Below the pieces are notes generated by a model. That model did not search any database. It saw only the letters and a program-made list of their open reading frames with translations, and had not been told where the DNA came from. Shown here piece after piece: positions 56,446 through 64,000 of a DNA stretch of 64,000 nucleotides. Every line of letters begins with the position of its first letter. The stretch's first letter is position 1. The DNA comes from DASRIA01 sp963816975 (lineage in GTDB: Bacteria; Actinomycetota; Thermoleophilia; Solirubrobacterales; JBBDJG01). Location: the NCBI GenBank assembly GCA_963816975.1, contig CAWFMD010000004.1:191461-255460 (forward strand), in the 5' to 3' direction. The translations under genes were made by a program, and so were the position numbers.

Positions 56446-57500
56446 CAGATATTCGTGACGCTATCAGCGGTAACGGACGCGGCGGGCCCCGCTCCCGGAC
56501 TTTGCGGGCGCGCGACTCCGGCGGCCTCCAGCGCGGCGCGGGTGCGCTCGGTGACCTGTTCCTCAACCCCGCGCTCCGCGAGCGCGATCGCGCTCGCGAT
56601 CGCGCGCCGCGAGGAGCCGCCGTGGCACACGACGGCCAGGCCCCGTCGCAAGCCCAGCAGGTAGGCGCCGCCGACCGATTCGGGATCGAGCTGCGCGCGC
56701 AGGTCGCCGAGCCGCGACCTGATCAGCAGCCCGCCGAGCTTCGACGCCGTGCCTGCCCGGATCGCCCCGCGGATCGCGCCCACCACCGTGCGCGTGGTCC
56801 CCTCCATCAGCTTCAGCGCGACGTTCCCCGTGAAACCGTCCGTCACCACCACGTCCGCCTGGCCGGCGACCAACGCGTCGCCCTCGAGGTTCCCGGCGAA
56901 CTCGAACGGGGCGCCGGCGATCGCCGCCAGGCGCGCGTGCGCCTCGACTGCGCCGGGCGTCCCCTTCTCGGGCTCCGCGCCCACGTTCAGCAGGCCGACG
57001 CGCGGTTGCGCGACGCCCATCACGGCACCCATGAACGCAGCCCCCATGAACGCGAACTGCACGAGTTGCTCGGGACGGACCTCGACCGTGGCGCCCACGT
57101 CGATCAGCAGCGTCGGCCGGCCCGGCACCGGCAGCAGCACCGCCAATCCCGGGCGGTAGACGCCCGGCAGGCGCTTGATGTGGAGCAGCCCTGCGGCGAG
57201 CGTGGCGCCGGTCGACCCGGCACTCACGAGGGCGTCGGCGCGACCCTCGGCGACGGCCTGCGCCGCGCGTACGATCGATGCTTCGGGCTTGGCGCGCACG
57301 GCGAGAGCCGGATCCTCGGAGTTCGAGACCTCGACCGGAGCGTCGACCAGTTCAGCGACGTCGCCGAGCGCGGGGCCCAGGTCCGCGGCCGGGCCGAACA
57401 CGATGCAGCGCGTCCCGCCGGACACCGCCGCCCGCACTCCGGCTGCAACCTCATGCGGACCCAGGTCGGCGCCGAGGGCGTCTACCGCGACGGTCGCGAC
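56445..57500 (-). CDS. plsX: phosphate acyltransferase PlsX
   Basis: 351 residues from codon 57500. PlsX makes acyl-phosphate from acyl-ACP for phospholipid synthesis. Typical segments are 'VAVDALGADLGPHEVAAGV', 'GSTGATLAAGLLHIKRLPG', 'LLIDVGATVEVRPEQL' and 'VTDGFTGNVALKLMEGT'. The strong GAGGAGGAGG site lies just before 57500, but the codon there is GTC ('VATVAVDALG'). The only ATG in frame, 57602, lies deep inside rpmF and would add 34 non-conserved residues. Either GTC is a mis-call for GTG or initiation is unusual. Confidence 0.87.
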   Translation of the reverse strand, partial: VATVAVDALGADLGPHEVAAGVRAAVSGGTRCIVFGPAADLGPALGDVAELVDAPVEVSNSEDPALAVRAKPEASIVRAAQAVAEGRADALVSAGSTGATLAAGLLHIKRLPGVYRPGLAVLLPVPGRPTLLIDVGATVEVRPEQLVQFAFMGAAFMGAVMGVAQPRVGLLNVGAEPEKGTPGAVEAHARLAAIAGAPFEFAGNLEGDALVAGQADVVVTDGFTGNVALKLMEGTTRTVVGAIRGAIRAGTASKLGGLLIRSRLGDLRAQLDPESVGGAYLLGLRRGLAVVCHGGSSRRAIASAIALAERGVEEQVTERTRAALEAAGVARPQSPGAGPAASVTADSVTNI

Positions 57501-57697
57501 GGCCCCTCCTCCTCGGAGGAGGCGCGTTCGGTGACGACCTGCTGGCCGTCGTAGTAGCCACACTCCGGGCAGATCCGGTGGGGAAGGCGCGGCGAGTGGC
57601 ACTGCGGGCAGTCGGTCACCGTCGGCTTGGCCGCCTTGTGCTGGGAGCGGCGCTTGTTGGTGCGCGAGTGCGACTGTTTTTGTTTGGGGACCGCCAT
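57482..57697 (-). CDS. rpmF: 50S ribosomal protein L32
   Basis: 71 residues. 'AVPKQKQSHSRTNKRRSQHK' is the family N-terminus, and four Cys ('DCPQCHSPRL', 'ICPECGYY') bind zinc, i.e. the zinc-containing C+ form. The C-terminal tail is Glu/Ser-rich. It overlaps the first codons of plsX and starts 11 bp after the ltrA stop. Confidence 0.96.
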   Translation of the reverse strand: MAVPKQKQSHSRTNKRRSQHKAAKPTVTDCPQCHSPRLPHRICPECGYYDGQQVVTERASSEEEGPSRPSR

Positions 57698-57708
57698 CGG
57701 CCGAGAGG

Positions 57709-58902
57709 TTAGCGGACGGCCTGCCGCGCCAGCTGGTGGCGGATGCGATTGCGCAGCTCGGCGAAGCGCAGCGTCTCGTAGACGATCAGCAGGGAGAGCG
57801 TGGCGGCCAGCAGCCCGAGCGTCGCGAGCGCCGGCAGCTCCAGGGCCAGCGGGACGAGTGCCACCAGCAGCGCCGCGCACACCAGGCGCTGGCGGTTGAG
57901 CGTGCGGATGTTGCGCCACCGGAACGCGACGTGCCCGAGCAGGTAGAGCGCTGTCCCGCCCAGCATCGCGACGGCGGGCACCGTCTTCAACGGGTCGTCG
58001 ACGTGGCCGAGCGTCTTCTTCATGCCGAGCGCGACCAGGATCACGCCGGCCACCATCGGCAGGTGCAGGAACGAGTACGAGTCGCGCGCGATCGCGTTCT
58101 GCTCAGCCCCGACCGCGGCGCGCGTGAGGCGGCGCTCGGCGACCAGCGCGACCACGTCGAAGTACAGCCACCACAGCGCCGCCGCCACGACCACGCCGAG
58201 CACGGCCGCCGCGACCACCCCGGCGTCCACGCCGACCTCGGCCCCGACGCCGATCGCCACGATCGACTCTCCCAGGGCGATGATCATGATCAGGCCGTGG
58301 CGCTCGGCGAAGTGGCCCGGCACGAGCTTCCATCCCTCGACCCCGAACAGCAGCGGGCCCCCCATGTCCAGCACCAGCGCCAGCGCCCACAGGGCGGTCT
58401 GGAGGCCGATGTCGGCGAACGACCCGCCCACCAGCAGGGCCACGCTGAACGTGGTGCTCCCCACCAGCCCGGTGATCACGGAGTGCCGCAGCGCGGGCTC
58501 GTCCCGGCTGGCCACGAGAAACAGCGCGATCTGGCCGTAGCGCACGACGCCGTAGGCGATCGCGAACAGCAGCGCCTCGCCGGTGTACGCCTCGGGGATC
58601 GTGAGCGCGACCACGAGCAGTCCCGCCATCGCCGCGAAGATCACGAGCCGCACGGCACCCTCCTCGGGCTCGACCACGCTGGTCAGCCAGGCGTAGCCGG
58701 TCCAGGCCCACCACATCAGCCCGATCATCAACAGGCCCTGGCCCAGCCCCTCCCAGGTCGCGTTGTCGGCCATCAGGGCCGTGCACTGCGTGAGCGCGAG
58801 CACGAACACGAGGTCGAAGAACAGCTCCAGCGGCGTGACGCGCTCCTCCTCGCGGAACACCGGTGCCAGCCGGCGGGAGCGCTCGGGGACGGCCGTGGTC
58901 AC
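57709..58902 (-). CDS. ltrA: low temperature requirement protein A (LtrA) family membrane protein
   Basis: 397 residues with about 11-12 membrane helices. The family opening 'VTPLELFFDLVFVLALTQ' and the central 'ERHGLIMIIALGESIVAIG' are diagnostic of LtrA. The function is not established biochemically. The gene stands between yceD and rpmF, which are normally adjacent, all on the same strand. GTG 58902 has a GATGAT element 6 nt upstream. Confidence 0.92.
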   Translation of the reverse strand: MTTAVPERSRRLAPVFREEERVTPLELFFDLVFVLALTQCTALMADNATWEGLGQGLLMIGLMWWAWTGYAWLTSVVEPEEGAVRLVIFAAMAGLLVVALTIPEAYTGEALLFAIAYGVVRYGQIALFLVASRDEPALRHSVITGLVGSTTFSVALLVGGSFADIGLQTALWALALVLDMGGPLLFGVEGWKLVPGHFAERHGLIMIIALGESIVAIGVGAEVGVDAGVVAAAVLGVVVAAALWWLYFDVVALVAERRLTRAAVGAEQNAIARDSYSFLHLPMVAGVILVALGMKKTLGHVDDPLKTVPAVAMLGGTALYLLGHVAFRWRNIRTLNRQRLVCAALLVALVPLALELPALATLGLLAATLSLLIVYETLRFAELRNRIRHQLARQAVR

Positions 58903-58942
58903 GCCGGAATCATCTCAGCCCGGTCCGCCGCGCCCGCGCGGA

Positions 58943-59461
58943 TCAGCCGAGCCTCAGGTCACGCAGCTTGGCCCAGCGCGCATCGGTCGCGCCGGCGTGG
59001 CGGTGCTCGGCCGGGTCGGCCTCGTTGAGGTTCGCGCCGCACACCGCGCACAACCCCAGGCAGTCCTCGCTGCACACCACCTGCGCGGGCATGGCGAGCA
59101 CGAGCGCGTCGCGCGCCCACGTCGCGAGGTCGACGACGTCGCCTTCGACGTAGGGGCTGTGCAGCTCCTCGTCGTCGCCCGGCTGCTCGATCTCGCGCGC
59201 GTCGACCGCGATCACGGGCATCGCCTCCGTCATGCAGCGCATGCAGGCGCCCGCCACCGGCGCGTCGAATCGCAGCCGCAGCGCATATCCGGAGACGGTG
59301 CGCGACACGTCCAGCCGCGTGTCCACCGTCCCGCCGTCGACGGAGTAGGGCTCTCCCGCGAGCAGCAGCGGCGCGACGCGCACCGCGGTGTCCACGCGGC
59401 GCCCCTCGCCCGGGCGCAGGTGCAGCGTCGCCAGATCGATCAGGTCGGCGAGCGGCGGCAT
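58943..59461 (-). CDS. yceD: YceD/DUF177 family protein
   Basis: 172 residues. The family pattern is 'CMRCMTEA' in the centre and the C-terminal 'CSEDCLGLCAVCGANLNE', a likely zinc site, after the all-beta N-terminal half. DUF177 proteins are linked to 23S rRNA/ribosome assembly and are almost always next to rpmF. ATG 59461 is fixed by a TAACAT box exactly 7 nt upstream; a slightly earlier ATG (59470) overlaps that box. Confidence 0.9.
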   Translation of the reverse strand: MPPLADLIDLATLHLRPGEGRRVDTAVRVAPLLLAGEPYSVDGGTVDTRLDVSRTVSGYALRLRFDAPVAGACMRCMTEAMPVIAVDAREIEQPGDDEELHSPYVEGDVVDLATWARDALVLAMPAQVVCSEDCLGLCAVCGANLNEADPAEHRHAGATDARWAKLRDLRLG

Positions 59462-59468
59462 CCCCGCC

Positions 59469-59474
59469 ATGTTA
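59469..59474 (-). promoter_or_regulatory. -10 box TAACAT, leaderless start of yceD
   Basis: TAACAT ends exactly 7 nt before ATG 59461. Confidence 0.5.
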
Positions 59475-59497
59475 GCCCCGGGCGGGCCCGGTCCGGG

Positions 59498-60271
59498 CTA
59501 CTCGCCGGCGCGCCGCAGCGAGCGCAGCGCGAGCGCCACGAAGACCGCCGCGATGCCGACCAGCGACACCACGCCGGGCCACGTCTCGGCCCACGTGACC
59601 TCGCCGATGAAGCCCTGCCGCACCGCTTCGAGGATCTGCGTCACCGGGTTGTACTTCGCGACGTCGTGCAGCCAGCCCGTGAGCAGGTCCTGGGGCGCGT
59701 AGGAGGTCGTGAACAGCACCGCCATGAACACACCGGCCTGCATCAGCGGCGCGGCCGCCTGGGTCTTGAAGCGCATCGCGACCACCACGCCGTAACAGGC
59801 GGCGACCGCCGCGAAGCAGGCCGCCAGGACCAGCCCGATCAGCAGGCCGTCGAGCCCGGGGAAGCTGACCCCGATCGCGAGGCCGACGATCATCAGGAGG
59901 GTGATCGGCATCAGCACGCGGAGGCTGGCCGACAGGACCGTGCCCGCCAGCAGCACGCCGCGCGGGGCGGGCGACGCCAGCAGCCGGTCGAACCACCCCA
60001 GCTCGATGTCGCGCGCGAGGTTCACCCCGGTGGCGGCGCCCGTGAACGCGGCGCCCTGGAGGAAGCCCACGGGCAGGATGAAGTTGATGTAGTCGTCGGT
60101 GGTGAAGCCGGGAAGCTGCGTGAGGTTCCCGAACACCGCGGTCAGGCCGCACATGAATATGGAGGGCGCCAGCACGCCCGGGATCGCGGCGCCGGGCACG
60201 CGGGCGATCTCGTTGATGCCGCGTCGCATCAGCGTCCAGGTGGTGCGCGCGTCGTAGGCGATGCCCGTCAC
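59498..60271 (-). CDS. ABC-2 type transport permease 2
   Basis: 257 residues with six membrane helices of the ABC-2 fold (DrrB-like). The central 'NPVTQILEAVRQGFIGE' segment is the conserved permease motif before the last helix. GTG 60271 overlaps the stop of permease 1 (GTGA), so the two are coupled and probably form a heterodimer with the ATPase encoded just upstream. The cargo could be a lipid-like compound or drug; sequence does not tell. Confidence 0.9.
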   Translation of the reverse strand: MTGIAYDARTTWTLMRRGINEIARVPGAAIPGVLAPSIFMCGLTAVFGNLTQLPGFTTDDYINFILPVGFLQGAAFTGAATGVNLARDIELGWFDRLLASPAPRGVLLAGTVLSASLRVLMPITLLMIVGLAIGVSFPGLDGLLIGLVLAACFAAVAACYGVVVAMRFKTQAAAPLMQAGVFMAVLFTTSYAPQDLLTGWLHDVAKYNPVTQILEAVRQGFIGEVTWAETWPGVVSLVGIAAVFVALALRSLRRAGE

Positions 60272-61092
60272 GTGCCCTGGATCCTCAGGCGCAGGGCCCA
60301 CACCGACAACGCCGCGCCGATGCCGCCCACGATCGCGATGCCGCCCAGCGCCTCCAGCGTCGGACGCAGCGACAGGTCGGAGATGATCGGGTCGCGCAGC
60401 CCGTCGGCGATCAGGCTCAGGGGGTTCCACTCCGCAATCGTCCTGGCCGGCTCCAGCAGCAGGTTCTCGGGGAAGAACGCGCTCGACAGGAACAGGATCA
60501 CGAACACGATCGGGAAGATCCCCTGTGCGGTGCTGGCGCTCTTCGCCTTCAGCGCGAGCGCGGCGCCGAGGGTGCCGAACGCGGTCGCGTTCAGCACCAC
60601 GAGCACGATCACCACCACGCCCCCGATGAACCCGGCCTCGATGTGCGCGCCGAAGACGAGCCCGACGCCGAGGAACCACACTGCCGAGATCGCGCCCATC
60701 ACGGCGGTCGCGGCGAGCCGCCCCAGGACGAAGGAACCGCGCGCGATGGGCGCCGCGAACAACCGGTCGATGAAGCCGATCTCGATGTCGAGCGCGAGCG
60801 CGATCGCGGCGCTCACCCCGGCCAGCATCGTGGACTGCAGCATCGCCCCGGCAAGCTGGAAGTCGAGGAAGCCGTGCACGGGGGGGAACTGGGGCAGGTC
60901 CACGGCGCGGCCGGCGCCGCCCGTATTCACCGCCAGGAAGAGCGACGGGAAGATGATGATCGGCGCGAGGAACTGGGGGCGCCGGAAGGCCTGCCGCACG
61001 GACCGCCGGCTGAGCGCGGCGACCACGCGGCCCTCGTTCACGAGCCGCGCGCCAAGCCCGGGCGCGCGCAGCCGCGCGGTCGCCGCCGTCAC
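60268..61092 (-). CDS. ABC-2 type transport permease 1
   Basis: 274 residues, six membrane helices with 'IGFIDRLFAAPIARGSFVLGR' on the cytoplasmic loop and 'WNPLSLIADGLRDPI' near the end, both ABC-2/DrrB motifs. GTG 61092 overlaps the end of the ATPase reading frame (GTGA). The same loop appears in permease 2 ('LGWFDRLLASPAPRGVLLAG'), showing that the pair arose by duplication. Confidence 0.9.
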   Translation of the reverse strand: MTAATARLRAPGLGARLVNEGRVVAALSRRSVRQAFRRPQFLAPIIIFPSLFLAVNTGGAGRAVDLPQFPPVHGFLDFQLAGAMLQSTMLAGVSAAIALALDIEIGFIDRLFAAPIARGSFVLGRLAATAVMGAISAVWFLGVGLVFGAHIEAGFIGGVVVIVLVVLNATAFGTLGAALALKAKSASTAQGIFPIVFVILFLSSAFFPENLLLEPARTIAEWNPLSLIADGLRDPIISDLSLRPTLEALGGIAIVGGIGAALSVWALRLRIQGT

Positions 61093-62065
61093 GCCGAGAC
61101 CGGCTCGTCGGCCGGCTGCGGCTCCTGCTGGTCCGCGCCCTCCAGGTGGCGGCCGGTCTTCTCCACGAACACGTCGTCGAGGGTCGGCTGCACGAGGTTG
61201 AGCGACTCGACGCACAGCCCGGCGTCGTCGAGCGCGCGCACGACCGGCGCGACGTCGGACGCGCCACCCTGCAGGCCCACCATCAGCACGCCGTTCCTCG
61301 ACGGCATCGGGTCGCCGAAGCGGGCCAGCATCGCCTCGGCCGCCTCGGAGCCGCCCTCGGCGATCACGACCTCGAGGTGCGAGCTACCGATCTGCGCCTT
61401 CAGCGCGCCGGCGTTCCCTCGGCGGCCATCTTGCCCTCGTCGATGATCCCCACGCGGTCCGCGAGCTGGTCCGCCTCCTCCAGATACTGCGTGGTCAGGA
61501 ACACGGTCGTGCCCTCGTTGTTGAGGCGCCGCACCTCGTCCCAGATCGCGATGCGGCTGACCGGGTCGAGCCCCGTGGTGGGCTCGTCGAGGAACAGCAC
61601 CCTGGGGTCGTGCACCAGCGCGGTCGCGAGGTCCAGCCGGCGGCGCATGCCGCCCGAGTAGGTGCCGACGCGCCGGTCGGCTGCGTCGACCAGGCCCACG
61701 CGCGCCAGCAGCGCATCCCCGCGGCGCGCCGCCTCGGGGCCGGACAGCCCGTGCAGCGTGGCCTGCAGGCGCATCAGCTCGCGGCCGGTCATCAGCGGGT
61801 CGAGCGCGGCCTCCTGGAGCGCCACGCCGATCGCGCGCCGCACGCTGGGCGCGTCGCGCATCACGTCGTAGCCCGCCACGGGGGCGGTGCCACCCGTCGG
61901 CGCCAGGAGCGTGACGAGCATCCGCACCGTGGTCGTCTTGCCCGCCCCGTTGGGCCCCAGGAAGGCGTAGATCTCGCCCTCCGAGACCTCCAGGTCGATC
62001 CCCGCCACCGCCAGCACACCTCCGGCGTAACGGCGCTCGAGCCCGCGTACCTCGATCGCAGCCAC
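61089..62065 (-). pseudogene. DrrA-like ABC transporter ATPase, split by a single-base frameshift
   Basis: The first frame (GTG 62065 to 61400, 221 residues) has Walker A 'GPNGAGKTTTVRML', Q-loop, signature 'YSGGMRRRLDLATAL', Walker B 'VLFLDEPTTGLDP' and the H-loop. It ends abruptly after 'EGTPAR'. The typical DrrA continuation, 'GALKAQIGSSHLEVVIAEGG' to 'TLDDVFVEKTGRHLEG', is present in another frame and runs to 61089. One extra G near 61407-61413 would join them as 'EGTPGALKAQIG'. The permease genes downstream are intact and coupled, so a sequencing error is at least as likely as real loss. Confidence 0.85.
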
Positions 62066-62071
62066 GGGGGA

Positions 62072-62077
62072 ATGCTA
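62072..62077 (-). promoter_or_regulatory. -10 box TAGCAT of the ABC transporter operon
   Basis: TAGCAT ends 6 nt before GTG 62065. Confidence 0.45.
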
Positions 62078-62109
62078 GACGGTGCCCGCAGCCGGGCCTG
62101 TGCGAGGGG

Positions 62110-63677
62110 TCACGCTCGGGGACGAAGACGCCCTGGGCGAACGTCACCAACGGATTGACGAGGTGGGGGTCTGCGCCGAACGAGTGGTAGGCGCGCACCT
62201 TGCCGATCTGCCAGATCGCCCTCCTGCGCTCCGGGACGATCCCGGGAACCAGCGCATCGGCCGACGTGTCCAGGGAGCAGGTTGCGCCTTCGGGACCCGC
62301 CGTGGAGACGCACGGGGCGCCCGCGTACAGCCGCTGGTCGACCACGGTCGCCGACCCGTCGCTGCCGCCGCCCGCGTTGAACGTGTCCGTGACGCGCAGA
62401 TCCGCATAGACGACGAGCGTGCCCACGGCGTCGTCGTACGGAGATCGCCATATCCGGACGTCGTTCTGATGCACGCGGATACGGACGTCGGCCTCGTCCT
62501 CAGGCGTGTTGGGGTCGCCGACGACGACCCGGTACTGGACGAACCCGGACGCGATTGCGGGCTTGTCGTTCACGTCCGGCGTGCCCACCGAGATCGGATG
62601 AAGCTCGAAGTAGTTCGGCACGCAGGACCGATACGAAAGCGGGGGTCCGTGCTGGTAGCGGGCCCCGTCCGAAGTCGTGCGGCACTCCTTGAAGCCCGGC
62701 ACCAGCGGCACGCGCACCGCCGACGCACTCGCCGGCCGCGCGTATCCCGCGCCGTTGGGGGCCGGGGGCGACGGGTCGGGCGGGCGCACCTGCCAGTCGG
62801 GCTCGCGGCCGTTCACCCCGGAGTCCGGCTCGTAGTAGCCGGGTGGGGGCCGGTGACGCGAATGGCCGTCGGGTCGCGGCCGCCGAAGACCGGATCGGCA
62901 AGGCCAACTGCTCACCGTCCGGTGACCATGCCGGCTGGAACGCGCCGGACGGAGCGGTCAGCAATTGCTCCTTGTCGCTCCCATCGGGGTGCGCCGTCCA
63001 CACGCTCACGGCATAGAACGGGAGGTCGACCTCGAAGGCCAGCTTCGAGCTATCCGGAGCCCAGTCCGGCTCCGTGGCCGGACTGCTCAGATCGGTGGTG
63101 ATGTTGAGCTCGCCGCCACCGTCGGCGTCGATCGTGTAGATGTCGGACTCGCCTGCGCGCGGCGAGTCGAACGCGATGGTGTCGCCATCAGGCGACCACG
63201 ACGGGTTGTACTCTGGCCCATCCGTGTTGGTCAGGTTGGTGAGGCCGCCGCCGTCGGTGCCGAACACGTAGATGTCGGGCTCGCACGCCAGATCCGGGTC
63301 CGCGCAGCTCGGGAACGCGCCCACCAGCTGCGTGCCGTCCGGTGACCAGTCGAGCTCCCAGGCGCCGACGCCCATGTCGAGCACGAACTGTCGATCGTGG
63401 GCGTGTTGGTCCCCGATGTAGACGCGCGTGCCGGACGTGAACACCAGGCGGGTTCCATCCGGCGAGAAGGCGGGATTGATGCTCTGGCCGTCATGGGTCA
63501 GCCGGGCGACCGCATTACCGTCGGGCTCCGCGCTGAAGATGTCGAAACCGTTGCCGTCGTACTTGGCGAAGGCGATGCGGCCGTTCTCGCCCGGGAACGC
63601 GGCAAGGGCCGGCGCGGCGGCTGCGATGCAACCACAGCCGTGCAGATCCCTATCGCGATGCGGCGAAGACCTGGCAG
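62110..63677 (-). pseudogene. second secreted PD40 propeller protein, multiply frameshifted
   Basis: This is a paralogue of the 43.2-44.8 kb gene. Frame 1 (from about 63625 down to 62900) gives 'AFPGENGRIAFAKYDG', then repeats such as 'DLDWSPDGTQLVGAFP'-type and 'PSWSPDGDTIAFDSPRAG'. The next 60 bp reads sensibly only in a second frame ('LADPVFGGRDPTAIRVTG'), and the rest only in a third ('GYYEPDSGVNGREPDWQV' to 'AQGVFVPE'). A fourth shift near 63625-63632 separates a signal-peptide-like frame ('RRIAIGICTAVVA') from the mature part. The end near 62110 also needs one extra base. Every break is repaired by adding one base. Confidence 0.75.
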
Positions 63678-63730
63678 TGCAACCCTCCCTCGCTCGGCCG
63701 CTTCGGCCGCATGCTACATCGCGCGATCGC

Positions 63731-64000
63731 TCACGTCACCGAAGCGTGAGACCCCTGTGCCGCCCGGATGTGCTTCGCCGTGTCGAGGTCGTGGCGCATG
63801 GCGGCCACCTTGCCGGACTCGTCGAACGTCCACAGGTGGATCTCCTCGTCGCGGAAGCGCTCGCCGGTCTGCTTCGCGGTCGCGTCGAAGCTGATCGTGG
63901 CCACCACCTGGTTGCCCCCCGCGAGCAGATTCTGCGGCGCATAACTGTGGAACTCGAGATTCTCCGAGACCGCCTGGAAGAACTCCGCGACGCCGTCCTT
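63731..64000 (-). CDS. SnoaL-like / NTF2-fold protein, 5' end cut by window edge
   Basis: 89 residues of the C-terminal part remain, with the stop at 63731. The pattern 'FFQAVSENLEFHSYAPQNLL', 'GNQVVATISFDATAKQTGE' and 'EEIHLWTFDESGKVAAMRHD' is typical of ketosteroid-isomerase-like SnoaL proteins. It would be the third such protein in the window. The start lies beyond the edge. Confidence 0.8.
   Translation of the reverse strand, partial: KDGVAEFFQAVSENLEFHSYAPQNLLAGGNQVVATISFDATAKQTGERFRDEEIHLWTFDESGKVAAMRHDLDTAKHIRAAQGSHASVT

Overview
This is a high-GC bacterial chromosome segment, almost certainly actinobacterial and most likely Thermoleophilia (Solirubrobacterales-like). That placement is an inference from several things seen: a WhiG/FliA-type sigma factor, a DsbA-VKOR pair, a 'MSQENVEIVRR'-type SnoaL-like protein, and many genes whose start codon lies 6-9 nt behind a TANNNT-like box (leaderless transcripts). 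There is no phage, insertion sequence or CRISPR array. Three tRNA genes are present: Val(GAC), Cys(GCA) and Gly(GCC).

Region by region. 1-9.0 kb holds a signalling and secretion block on the minus strand: a truncated alpha/beta-hydrolase, a class III adenylate cyclase with zinc ribbons, ATPase and TPRs, an exported protein carrying a sigma-region-4-like helix-turn-helix, a sulfotransferase, and a secreted polysaccharide lyase closed by a clear terminator. 9.0-16 kb holds tRNA-Val, an SDR epimerase, RNase J behind a structured leader, two small accessory genes, tRNA-Cys, DsbA-VKOR, tRNA-Gly and two SnoaL-like genes. 16-18.8 kb is a partner-switching module: a PAS-PP2C-HATPase fusion followed by a STAS protein. 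18.8-27.5 kb holds a Leu/Ile/Val-type binding lipoprotein coupled to a HisC-like aminotransferase, an RNase HI-like protein, conserved unknowns, an EF-G2-like GTPase, the WhiG-type sigma factor and XerC. 27.5-34 kb holds an L,D-transpeptidase, an atypical SDR, a formyl-THF cyclo-ligase family protein, an alpha/beta-hydrolase and ilvD.

34-43 kb is a long, tightly coupled minus-strand housekeeping block: ffh, rpsP, khpA, rimM, trmD, rplS, lepB and rnhB, then comM, dprA and thiD, with yraN opposite. It covers ribosome assembly, protein targeting and DNA uptake. 43-50 kb holds a WD40-like (PD40) secreted protein, a siroheme sulfite/nitrite reductase and a very large secreted sulfatase fusion. 50-59.5 kb is a second housekeeping block: yceD, ltrA, rpmF, plsX, acpP, rnc, smc, a hydrolase and ftsY. 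59.5-64 kb holds two ABC-2 permeases with a frameshifted ATPase, a second, multiply frameshifted PD40 protein, and a truncated SnoaL-like gene.

The points most worth a second look are: the exported sigma-like HTH protein; a 5 x 33-bp palindrome-containing repeat at the start of rimM; conserved reading frames of khpA, rnc and plsX that begin without ATG, GTG or TTG; the regular leaderless promoter spacing; the sulfatase-Ig-propeller fusion; a shared uncharacterised C-terminal domain in the two PD40 proteins; and a cluster of same-sign single-base deletions at 61.4-63.7 kb that could be either decay or consensus error.
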